Of a stretch of DNA of 57,674 nt, positions 34,301-41,507 are shown piece after piece (position 1 is the first letter of the stretch; each line of letters opens with the position of its first letter). The DNA comes from a virus. The translations under genes and the position numbers were made by a program. The notes beneath the pieces were generated by a model, which saw nothing but the letters and a program-made list of their open reading frames with translations, was not told the DNA's origin and ran no database searches. The DNA is taken from positions 1-57,674 of IMG/VR virus record IMGVR_UViG_3300020733_000019. One strand, given 5' to 3'.

Positions 34301-37300
34301 TGCTTGAATTAGAGGCTGTTGCTGTTGTTGATGCGGTGGTTGGTATAAATTGTACCGGATCATTTACAACTAGTGCATGTGGATTATTAGTTGTAATTAT
34401 ATTAGTACTTGTAGCTGTTGATGCTACTGTATATGTGTATGTTGCCGCGTAGTATGCAGTAACTTCATTTTGTAAGAATGGAATATTAGCACGTAAAATT
34501 TCAGCACCTTCAATAATACCTAGAGTATTATTATAAGTTGTTGTACCATTCATTTGAGGTTGCACATACTGACTTGTACCAACATAACTGATAATTGTAT
34601 TAATATTAGTAGTAGCAGTTGTCAATGTTGCTGTATATGTTGATGCAGATAGTGTAGTTGCTACAAGTGTTTGTAGATAATTAAGCGCCGCAACAGTTAC
34701 AGTTAATTCGTAACCTTGTACTTTATAATCTTGTGTACGATTATAAGCACGACCTGCTTGAACAGTAGCAAAATTACTGCCTAACAATACATCTAAGAAC
34801 ATTGCTAGTGTAACGTTGAATACATCACGTTGTGTATATGATTGTAAGTAACTAAATGCAGTATAATTTGTATTAATATAACCTACAACACTAGCTTGGC
34901 TCACAGCCGAAACGCTTACACCAGTTACTGGTACTGCTTGTGTACCACTAGTAGCGGCAACACTCATTGTGTAAGTGCCAGTACCACCAGTACCAGTACC
35001 AAATGCTGTAATAGTAGCGCCGCCACCAATACCAGTACCAGTTATGCTCATCCCTAGAGCAATAGTACCCGATGCTACTGCTGTAACGTTTAGAGTTGTT
35101 GTACCGTTAATTGTAGCAGTAAATGCCGCAGTTGAACCAGATTGATATGTTGGAACGCTAGCACTTACCGCAATCCATGCAGATAGTGCTGTTGAATTAG
35201 TATTAGCTAAAGTTGGCATATTGATAGTTTGAACTGCTATCGATAAACCAGTACCATTAGTAAATGATGTTATTGCTGTTCCATTATAACTATTTGATAG
35301 CTGGAACTGAGTTGAAGTTAGTCCTGTACTAATTACATAATACGGAGTAACTGTAGAACCAATGATTGTTGAGGTTAATCCGTTAGTAGTCGACTGGGGA
35401 ATAATCATATCTCCTGCACTCAATCCATGGTTAGCTGTACCTACTGTAACTGCGCCGTTTGAAATAGCAGTTGAACCACCTGTAAATGTAATCACAGTAC
35501 CAGCGTAAACGTTAGCAAGCGAAGTTGATAATGTTACTGTTGTTGAACTTGTTGTAGTTGCGGCAACGTAGTATGTAGTAGTTGCGGCTAAACCCGAAGT
35601 AGTTGTAATCGAGCCACCAGTTAGAATAGGAGTACCTTGATTATAACTTGCGGCAGTTTGCAGAGTTACTGTAGTGCCGTTAGTATTAGTAATTGTATTA
35701 CTTAATGTACCAGTTGTAAATGTTGTACCACTAGCAATAGTTGTAATAATAGTTGTTGGAACTCCGCTTGTTAGACCATTATTTACAATATCAATTACAA
35801 CAAACATTAGAGTTTGCATACGTCCTGCATCACGTGCCGAACCAACAACCCCATTAGTTGTTTGTAATACTTGAGTCACAGTTGCTTGTAATGAACTACC
35901 ATAGCTTGTACCTGTTATTACATATGAATTCAACAACGTAGCAATATAGTTAAGTGTTGCCGCAAACGCAGTACCAAAACCTGCTGATATTTGTGTACCG
36001 TACAATGCTGAATAGTAAGCCATACCAGCATTTTGACTTGCCCAGTTACCACCGTAAGTCATATCATAGTGTAAAGCATCTAGGATATAACCCATGTCAC
36101 GTTGTGTTTTAGCTAGACTGTAGTTAGGATTGCTTGTTAATGAACTATAATTAGTTGTAAAATAGGCAACGGCTTCTGCAATTAGATACGCACGGTTAGC
36201 TTCCAACATACCAATTGCAGTTCCTGGATCAGAAACTGTTACATACTGAACACCACCCGAACTAACTTGTGTTACGTTAAGTGTAATATCATTTGTAGAG
36301 GTTACACCGCCAATTGATGCTCCGCTAATACGTAATTTACTACTTGTAGTATAGCTTGCGCCAGCAACTGTTGGAACAACAGTGTAAGAATAGTAACCAT
36401 TACCATTTGATAAACGTGTAATTGTAAATGCCGCTGTGCCGTCGCCACCACCTGTTACACTTAGAGCTGTTACACCTGTGTAAGTAGCTTGCGGTAATGC
36501 TTGTTGACTCCATGTAATTTGTGGAGGCGCCGCAGGACCACCTTGTAGATATGCTGTTAAATCGTCAATGGTTGTTTGAATTTGTGCAACAGCACCGCTG
36601 GCCGCAATCTGTTTCATCTTATAGTACATGAAGTTGATTGCACCAAGTGTTGGAGCTAGTTCGCCACTAGACGATGAACGTAAGTTTGTAGCACTTGTAT
36701 TAGCACGGTTGAATGCACGAGCAATTTGAATAGCATTAAAGTTTGATCCAAACACCATGTCGTATGCTGTGTATGTTGCAATTAATGTAGCATCACGATT
36801 AATTAAGTTTGGATTAACGTATGTAACGCCTTGATAATATTTGTAAGTCCAGTACTGTGCGTCACTGGCAATATTGCTGATTAAACCAGTAACTGTGTTA
36901 AATGCAGTCTGTAGTGCGACCGATTGAGCCCCAATATATGGTAATACTTGTGCATCTGGCGCTGTTGGGTTGTTAATCCAGTTAATAACGTTCTGAATAC
37001 GATCGCCTGCAAAGTTAGAGGCTGCTACGCCACCATCACCGCCTACTGTGACTTGTACAACGTTATTACCCGATGTTGCGCTAAAACCTGTTCCTCGTGC
37101 AACTGTAATGATTGCCGCTCTTAAGCGAGTTAGTGCGGCTGTATACGCGGCTGTTTGTGCCGCAGTAATTTGTAAAATATTTAACGAATAATAAGCCGCA
37201 CCTGCAATTAAACTTTGTGTGTTACCACCATAAGTTAAATCATATAGTACGCTGTCTAAAATGTAAGTAATATCACGAACACCTAATCCGTATTGTGTTG

Positions 37301-40300
37301 CATTACTTGTAGTAAATCCAGATGTTCCTGGGTTGTTAGCCAAATATTGTAGAGTTTCTGTAATTAAGAAATTATAATTTTGTTGGATTTGTGTAAATGC
37401 AGTTGCATAACCAGTAGTAGTACCAGTTGGATTACTGCCAGAAGTTGTTGCATAGGCTATGTTAGTTATGCTACCAGTACTGTATCCTGATGGTTGTGGC
37501 ATCTGAATCACAGGTGTACCATGCAATCCAGTGGCAACTAGTTCATATATGATATTAAAACTTGTTTGTAAATTAGTAATAGCCGTTGAACTACCTGTTG
37601 ACGCCGCTGGCAAACTTGTTACCTGCGCTGTAGTATTTCCAGTTGTCGGAGTGATAGCAGTATTGCTCATTAAGTTTGGAATTAATGTCTTAATTCTGTT
37701 TAGAGCCACTACTGCTTTAGGAACAACAGTAGCTAGTGTTACGTCTGCCGCAAATGGTTGTACCACTGTTGAACGAAGTTCATCACCAACAAGTGCTGTG
37801 TAAGCTGGAACGTTGATTGGAAGGACTTCATTATATGTACCTGTTTTAATACTAATAGTAGTAGCTGGATTGATAACAGCTGGTAATACGTTATTAGTTG
37901 TACCAGCTGATAAGCAACTTGTCAAATATCCGACAAGTGTTTGTGCTTTTGATAATACACCTGTTTCAACTGTATAATTTGTATTAATTTGTTGTTTGGC
38001 TTTTTCTGTTTGTACAGTACCTGCCACTGTTTGACTACCGGTGGTAGAACTTAAGAAACTAACACTTCCTGAACTACTTGCAGTAACTTGCCATGTACCG
38101 TTATAACCGGTTGGAGTTACGCCAGCAACTGTTACATAACTGCCTACAGTAAATGCTGATCCAGTGTATGTAATAGTAGCAACTGTACCAGTACCGCTTG
38201 CGCCAGTTGTTGCAATAGCAGGATTCAATGTTGATTGATAGTTCGTTCCAGGTGCTGTATTGGCTAATACGTTTGGTACTAGTGTGTTTGCAAGATAATT
38301 TAAACTTGAATTAAATGGAACTACATCATATGAATTAACACCGGAGGTAAATGTTGAGCCGTTTGATGTAAAATATGCCTGCACGTTAGTAGTTGTTTGA
38401 TAAGTACCGTTGTGAGTAATATCAAATATCAATCCTTGGATAACTAATCCAGCATCTCTTTCTGTTTTACTAGCAATATAATTGTAAGTACTAATGTTAG
38501 TAGATCCAGTACCTACTGTAAACAATGTTGGTACTTGTGAAAGAGCATAACTTGTAGCAATAGTAAATGTTGTTGAACTTGGAATAGTTGCAACATAATA
38601 AACAGTACCGGCAACAATATTACCACTTGAAGTGCTAAATGTAATTGGCATGCCAGAATACATATTAGATGTAGTTGTTTGAGCAACCGTACTTGTTCCG
38701 CCAACTGTAATTATTGTAGTTGCAGTTCCAGTTACGTTGAAACTATATGTATAGTTAAGATAGTTGCTAACTTCTTTCACTATAAACTGCTTGTTAGCAG
38801 TTAGTAAGAATTTAGCACTAGGATTTAGATAACCGTCTTCTACTTGTTGGCAAGCATATCGAATACTTTGCCATGGTTTATCAATAGTTGTACCTTGTCC
38901 ATTACCTACTACATCTGAACCAGCTGGTGATACATAAACTAAATTATTAATTTGTCCATAATATTGCCATGCTGGGGTTGTACCATTGACACGCAATACT
39001 TGTCCGTCTGTTCCAATTGGCAAACGTGTTGGACCATTAGCACCATAGTAAAACATATCACCTTGGGTAGTAAGAACAGCTTGTTCTGTACCGGATGCCA
39101 TTAAGTTCCAATATGTACCAGTTGTATCGTTATCTGGACGATTGCCACTGGCGCCTACGTGTGCTAACACACAAATGTAAGTACTTACACCCCATAAGAC
39201 TGTATCGCCAAGTACATAAGTTGCGCCACTGGCCCAAGTAACTGATATGCCAGTTGAAGTTACACCGCCTGACTGGATCACGCCGCCTGATACAGTACTA
39301 ACTGTAATGGTTAGATCGTTAGCTGGGCTTGCACCTCCTAGGCTTGTGCCTAGAATCTTCATAGTATTTGTTGCAGAGTAACCTGTACCTCCACTGGTTA
39401 CAGTTACAGTATAAGTTGTATTTTTTGCAAGTACTGTGAATTGTGCGCCTGTACCAGTACCAACAATGTTAGTAGCCGATAAACCGGTATATGTATTATA
39501 ACTAGGATTCCATTTAATACCTGAATTTAATTGCGCCCAATATGTTGTAAATGGAGGTTTAGGATTTGTAGTACCTACTGAAGATCCCGAGGCTGCTGAT
39601 AACAATACTGGTGCTCCTCCAACTGTAGTGTTTACAGTAAAAGTTGTACCTCCAGATAAAATATATCCAACATAGTATTGCTGAGATGTTGATAAACCGC
39701 CTAACGCTGTTCCAAATGTAATTGGAAGACCTGTTACAAGATTTGCAGTTGATGATACAGTAATTAAATTATTTGTTCCAGTAATAGTTGTACTACTAAT
39801 AGCTGTTCCTGTATAATTAGTAGTCCAACTTGTTCCGCTACCACCTGTAATATAATAGGTATTTGCTGTTAATCCGCCACCGCTTAGATACATGCCAATA
39901 GTAACTGTGCCAGTTACAGTACCGCCTATTGATAATGCGCCTGCAGAACTGATTGTAGTCAAGGGCATTGTTGCTGTTGGATTAGTTGTTGCTGTTGCTG
40001 TAACAGTTTGAACAGCATTGTCTGCAATAGCTAGATATGTATATCCGTCAACTGTTACAACATCGCCAATTCTATAACCAGTTTGTCCAGTCTGTATACC
40101 GCTAGGACTTGCACTCCATGCGCCTGCAAATGTCAAACCAGTAGTAAATGGTTGCCAATAGCTTGTTGCTGTGCTAGGTGTTTGTCCTGTATTATTTTGT
40201 AATGCAATATAAGTATAACCACCGTAACTTACTACATCTCCTTGAACATAACTTGTTCCAACTAACCAAGAATTTTGAAATTCAAATCCTGCAACAAATA

Positions 40301-41459
40301 AACTCCAGTTTGTTGCTCCACTAAATGTACTAGTTGAAGTATGTGCTAGTGTACAAATGTAAAGATTTGCACCATATGTAACTACATCGTTAACACGATA
40401 TCGTGTACTACTACCGCTCCAAGTACCTTGATAATAAATTCCTGCATTAAATGTTGACCATTTACTTTGATCATTTTCTAAACCTAGTGTTGCTGTGTTA
40501 GCCGAAACGTGTGCAGTATTACATACGTATGTGTATCCGCTATAACTTACTAAATCGTTTAATTTATATCTTGTATTAGTAGTCCATGCACCAATCCAAT
40601 TAATATTGCTTGAATAAGGAACCCAATATTCAACTACAAATGTTAAACCAGATGGGGTTCCTGCAGTCGTAGAGATTGCTGTGCCGCCTTGTGTAGCACT
40701 TAAAGTGAATCCCGTACCTAATCCATTTGTTGCAATGATATAATATGTACCATTGCCGCTAACAGTTCCGTTAATTGTACCTGATCCGCCATTTGTTCCG
40801 GAGATTACAACTGCCATACCTACGTTTAATGTAGTTGACGAACAAGTAAATGTTCCGTTAGCGCCAATTGCAGATACTGTAACTGTATTGTACTGACTAT
40901 TTTCTAATCCTAGTTGACTTGCGCCAGCTACTGTACCCATTACGGTACCAGTTAATGTTTGAGCAAGAGCATAACTTACTGTAGTAGTTGTACAAGCGGT
41001 AACTGTAAATGTTCCATTGAAGCCTGTTTGAGATGTAAAACCGGCAACTGTGATTGATGCGCCGACTAGATAAGGTTGTACTACTTGTTGGTTAAATGTA
41101 ATAGTTGCAGTAGAGCCATTAGCAGTTGCGGCTGTGGCAGTTAGTGTAGCAGTAGAACTTGTACTTGTGTGTGCAGTAGTACACTGATAAATTAATCCAC
41201 CATATAATGCTAGATCCCCAAGATTATATGTAGTAGCATTTACCCATGTTCCACGCCATTGGCTACCGTCTGCTATTAAATTCCATAATGTTGGATTAGC
41301 AGTTAAATCTGTATTAAACGAAGATGACGCAGTATTAGATACAACACAAATATATGTTTTTCCACCAACTGTGACAATATCGTCAACTACATATGAGCCG
41401 CCTGAAGCCCATGCTCCTTGATATACAGGTTTAATTCTACCTAGTTTATATTCTGCCAT
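28398..41459 (-). CDS. giant tail-fibre / adhesin protein (4,353 aa)
   Basis: This is a single intact frame of 13.1 kb. From the N-terminus: MAEYKLGRIKPVYQGAW and seven W-rich units (~28,000-da scale region in total; each has the form GxW-x-x-x-x-Y-x-x-x-D-x-V-x-Y-x-G-x-x-Y-x-C) that resemble carbohydrate-binding modules; a linker with QGDMFYYGANGPTRLPIGTD; a right-handed beta-helix start (IKTGTYNEVLPINVPAYTAL); helical units with YILDxxxYDxxYGGN; the conserved block GGRIRATNGNSSYGVYGVVA near 33,350; long Thr/Ser-rich tracts of inserted modules; Asp-box-like repeats (SPDGLVW, WTSIAYGNNRF) at ~29,700-31,330, suggesting a beta-propeller; and a conserved C-terminus (GHDFLYIGTGNQ, FFTSTDQDGNFNVGNLFGVQ, VVPTQKAIKSYI). 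It is likely a long adhesin reaching to the host surface. A perfect late promoter precedes it. Confidence 0.88.
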   Translation of the reverse strand: MAEYKLGRIKPVYQGAWASGGSYVVDDIVTVGGKTYICVVSNTASSSFNTDLTANPTLWNLIADGSQWRGTWVNATTYNLGDLALYGGLIYQCTTAHTSTSSTATLTATAATANGSTATITFNQQVVQPYLVGASITVAGFTSQTGFNGTFTVTACTTTTVSYALAQTLTGTVMGTVAGASQLGLENSQYNTVTVSAIGANGTFTCSSTTLNVGMAVVISGTNGGSGTINGTVSGNGTYYIIATNGLGTGFTLSATQGGTAISTTAGTPSGLTFVVEYWVPYSSNINWIGAWTTNTRYKLNDLVSYSGYTYVCNTAHVSANTATLGLENDQSKWSTFNAGIYYQGTWSGSSTRYRVNDVVTYGANLYICTLAHTSTSTFSGATNWSLFVAGFEFQNSWLVGTSYVQGDVVSYGGYTYIALQNNTGQTPSTATSYWQPFTTGLTFAGAWSASPSGIQTGQTGYRIGDVVTVDGYTYLAIADNAVQTVTATATTNPTATMPLTTISSAGALSIGGTVTGTVTIGMYLSGGGLTANTYYITGGSGTSWTTNYTGTAISSTTITGTNNLITVSSTANLVTGLPITFGTALGGLSTSQQYYVGYILSGGTTFTVNTTVGGAPVLLSAASGSSVGTTNPKPPFTTYWAQLNSGIKWNPSYNTYTGLSATNIVGTGTGAQFTVLAKNTTYTVTVTSGGTGYSATNTMKILGTSLGGASPANDLTITVSTVSGGVIQSGGVTSTGISVTWASGATYVLGDTVLWGVSTYICVLAHVGASGNRPDNDTTGTYWNLMASGTEQAVLTTQGDMFYYGANGPTRLPIGTDGQVLRVNGTTPAWQYYGQINNLVYVSPAGSDVVGNGQGTTIDKPWQSIRYACQQVEDGYLNPSAKFLLTANKQFIVKEVSNYLNYTYSFNVTGTATTIITVGGTSTVAQTTTSNMYSGMPITFSTSSGNIVAGTVYYVATIPSSTTFTIATSYALSQVPTLFTVGTGSTNISTYNYIASKTERDAGLVIQGLIFDITHNGTYQTTTNVQAYFTSNGSTFTSGVNSYDVVPFNSSLNYLANTLVPNVLANTAPGTNYQSTLNPAIATTGASGTGTVATITYTGSAFTVGSYVTVAGVTPTGYNGTWQVTASSSGSVSFLSSTTGSQTVAGTVQTEKAKQQINTNYTVETGVLSKAQTLVGYLTSCLSAGTTNNVLPAVINPATTISIKTGTYNEVLPINVPAYTALVGDELRSTVVQPFAADVTLATVVPKAVVALNRIKTLIPNLMSNTAITPTTGNTTAQVTSLPAASTGSSTAITNLQTSFNIIYELVATGLHGTPVIQMPQPSGYSTGSITNIAYATTSGSNPTGTTTGYATAFTQIQQNYNFLITETLQYLANNPGTSGFTTSNATQYGLGVRDITYILDSVLYDLTYGGNTQSLIAGAAYYSLNILQITAAQTAAYTAALTRLRAAIITVARGTGFSATSGNNVVQVTVGGDGGVAASNFAGDRIQNVINWINNPTAPDAQVLPYIGAQSVALQTAFNTVTGLISNIASDAQYWTYKYYQGVTYVNPNLINRDATLIATYTAYDMVFGSNFNAIQIARAFNRANTSATNLRSSSSGELAPTLGAINFMYYKMKQIAASGAVAQIQTTIDDLTAYLQGGPAAPPQITWSQQALPQATYTGVTALSVTGGGDGTAAFTITRLSNGNGYYSYTVVPTVAGASYTTSSKLRISGASIGGVTSTNDITLNVTQVSSGGVQYVTVSDPGTAIGMLEANRAYLIAEAVAYFTTNYSSLTSNPNYSLAKTQRDMGYILDALHYDMTYGGNWASQNAGMAYYSALYGTQISAGFGTAFAATLNYIATLLNSYVITGTSYGSSLQATVTQVLQTTNGVVGSARDAGRMQTLMFVVIDIVNNGLTSGVPTTIITTIASGTTFTTGTLSNTITNTNGTTVTLQTAASYNQGTPILTGGSITTTSGLAATTTYYVAATTTSSTTVTLSTSLANVYAGTVITFTGGSTAISNGAVTVGTANHGLSAGDMIIPQSTTNGLTSTIIGSTVTPYYVISTGLTSTQFQLSNSYNGTAITSFTNGTGLSIAVQTINMPTLANTNSTALSAWIAVSASVPTYQSGSTAAFTATINGTTTLNVTAVASGTIALGMSITGTGIGGGATITAFGTGTGGTGTYTMSVAATSGTQAVPVTGVSVSAVSQASVVGYINTNYTAFSYLQSYTQRDVFNVTLAMFLDVLLGSNFATVQAGRAYNRTQDYKVQGYELTVTVAALNYLQTLVATTLSASTYTATLTTATTNINTIISYVGTSQYVQPQMNGTTTYNNTLGIIEGAEILRANIPFLQNEVTAYYAATYTYTVASTATSTNIITTNNPHALVVNDPVQFIPTTASTTATASNSSSQITLNSLTGIVVGGSVVFGTSFGNIVAGTTYYVLTATGGQITVSSASPGGALFVTGTVASTSSSVSYTGFVSGNLSANTTYYVASVPSTTTFTVTTSEGFTNINTGTTGTVVSLSTVSTPAFSVQYYAPTALTQNDIQYYLNAIIYDLQYTGNYRSLRYAQVLLNSINGSAQSNFFLVRNASGIRNMTMTGLTGYLGTASVAFGTKRPTGGAYTSLDPGFGPNDSNAWIYSRSCYVQNCTMFGYAVYGAKVDGALHSGGYHSMVANDYTCIIGDGIGWMTTGAGSLSELVSVFNYYSYAGYMAELGGRIRATNGNSSYGVYGVVAEGVDTTEVPLYGNLNNRANPAYITNVVTDGTTQVLRFEYENAGSGYSSSVPSISGSGYNASAFQDEFRDAALFETRLIDLNNGNGVGGSSYVTATNVGQVVTNNYSIIIAATDTALTNAYNGMRVQIVAGTGVGQYANMLSYSNPTKTALVIRDSIAPFAVTATTNATGINNTAGVITTNSYWGTVLAPAGTQTGSFAAGQFLTSSGTITTGTYITGTVNSATLTTTSITSTGGSLAGTISAISGSGSAATPWAATITLTSGTTAALVVGGQFVATSGTGTLYGGSPTSVTVTAITSSTVFTYAVVGGTTPTAGTVTAITQAVLTASAASNLLPGMALATVSTPAYVAGQVSATGTALATATFTGTSGTNTITLSTFTVGSIATIAVGQFIGPISGIPANTFITAVNITTNIITVSNTLYGAVAGSASAYTAGGAGTYALTATSFGTITGTPTTATSWPISPSQSQYSATITATQNTLTVSSTANMYNGMPIFLGTTVAGLTALSAYYVQGLTTSNTFSLATGATITASNANIAVVTTTTTSTVTVTAVSTVNNLITATNTLTAGQTLTFSSSFNGVDTGTTYFVNATNLTTSAFAISTTPFVGTTVTITSTGSASSTGTIGTALYAAGWDHVVAGTAIQSQLDLTTGYIIEPRINYSAPGYLGTSRTVTSGAYGAVGFGAGRFVATVTSGTATQYSTNGTSWSVGGVLPSSQTWNNVIYGGGQGATATAVVGGFGGAGAVLTAVIGTGTSATQVVSVTIVNGGYNYTTPPTIVFVSSSGSGATATCTVLNGAITSVTMTINGSGYTAPPTVTANTSIVSSVTMNTWGKNYYSTPSVTFSQPQGLSPTAYPISGSATATTYYQTTAGRIYLCVTSGTTSSTVPTFDYTTASGYTNIQNGTAYFTYVATQASGTPTFSNGAVTAIAVTTAGYGYTSVPTVTILDTGAVFLAMSTTSSTGTYFAYNLPSTLSSAWTVLGNGTGNAYIPVLNLYGIAYGAGTYVAVGGASGTATAASSSNPISASGWISRTLTALSAGYYSAVAYGAGGNASGTFIAINYGGTVTSISNNGSSWNAGGVLPSTQNWTSIAYGNNRFVALASNGAVAYTVNYGTNWIASPACLGTTTSVLSSAYTWTKIAYAQGQFVAISQGTVAATSPDGLVWTLRTLPSSTNWSAIAFGNLSNISTTAIGAQPIWAIVSSTSGTAAGSLRLGTQPQGRMKVASGAITEVRMVEPGSGFSKGNVSATTTSTNVITVDDTTGLSTSLANNQPVEFSASSGGLTTNTTYYIIGSSIVTNTSFQVTATAGGTTAVTLSTTSPTGMIYTAGPVVTQIDPNKVNTAPLRVRMGDGALANPSFTNRGLNNATATANTAGDGYADLYQNSSFINVSNIYAIPTAGANVQFASIGGSNQWYKLVTVSNILGIAGNYTATFQINPALSTLLAPAHNVLITTRLKYSQVRLTGHDFLYIGTGNQTQTNYPNVVPSNAIQANQSYATGGGRVFFTSTDQDGNFNVGNLFGVQQSTGTATLNASAFALSGLQSLTLGNLQVGTGSATITSFSTDPYFTANSDNVVPTQKAIKSYITAQIGGGSSSLNVNTITSGQIYIANNTISNTTGNQILVTSKMTFTGGIDGAPVALAFFSQR
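34935..35106 (-). repeat. module C, copy in the 4,353-aa gene
   Basis: TTLNVTAVASGTIALGMSIT, GATITAFGTGTGGTGTYTMS. The counterpart at 54315-54472 is recognisably similar at nucleotide level. Confidence 0.75.
36236..36474 (-). repeat. module D, second copy in the 4,353-aa gene
   Basis: VTGGGDGTAAFTITRLSNG, then KLRISGASIGGVTSTND and ITLNVTQVSSGG. It lies between helical units of the host protein. Confidence 0.65.
38012..38195 (-). repeat. module B, second copy in the 4,353-aa gene
   Basis: VATITYTGSAFTVGSYVTVA then TPTGYNGTWQVTAS and TGSQTVAGTV; the host protein resumes with a helix (EKAKQQINTNYTVETGVL). Confidence 0.7.
39268..39480 (-). repeat. module D, first copy in the 4,353-aa gene
   Basis: Pattern GTGTGAxFTVxxxxxxYTV-x-GGTGYxxxxxxxILGTxLGGxxxxNDLxITV. 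It separates two W-rich N-terminal units. Other copies: 36236-36474, 45930-46160, and 47034-47403 (interrupted). Confidence 0.7.
40633..40885 (-). repeat. module A, copy in the 4,353-aa gene
   Basis: About 84 residues of the pattern xVTxxGxxxCSSTTLxVGxxVxISGTxxGxGxI ... TYYIIATNGxxTxFTLSxxxGGTxxxTTxGTPxGLTF. Copies with clear nucleotide similarity lie at 50843-51095, 53695-53938 and 56042-56290 in three other genes. Confidence 0.8.
40925..41120 (-). repeat. module B, first copy in the 4,353-aa gene
   Basis: About 65 residues of the form xATITFxxQxxxPYxVGxxIxVAGFxxxxxxNGTFTVTAxTxxxVSYxxxxTGxxxxxGTV. Related copies are at 38012-38195, 43112-43326, 50659-50842 and 54017-54210. Confidence 0.75.
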
Positions 41460-41479
41460 TTTTTATCATCCTCTGATAG

Positions 41480-41487
41480 TATTTATA
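41480..41487 (-). promoter_or_regulatory. perfect T4-type late promoter (TATAAATA)
   Basis: The minus strand reads TATAAATAC, an exact match to the T4 late consensus, 20 bases upstream of the 4,353-aa gene. GAGGATGA lies between it and the ATG as a ribosome site. It is the best match in the window. Confidence 0.8.
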
Positions 41488-41507
41488 TAAATTGCTTTTA
41501 ATGATTT

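Larger units (their letters stand above)
33835..38430 (-). repeat. dispersed helical repeat units in the 4,353-aa protein
   Basis: At least six units of a RDxxYILDAxxYDxxYGGN type helix pair occur in this span: FDITHNGTYQ (~38,400), YILDSVLYDLTYGGN (~37,230), YDMVFGSNFNAIQIARAFNR (~36,740), YILDALHYDMTYGGN (~36,070), LDVLLGSNFATVQAGRAYNR (~34,770) and IIYDLQYTGNYRSL (~33,860). The 2,820-aa paralogue has one. The two forms (YGGN and FGSNF-ARAxNR) alternate. Confidence 0.65.
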
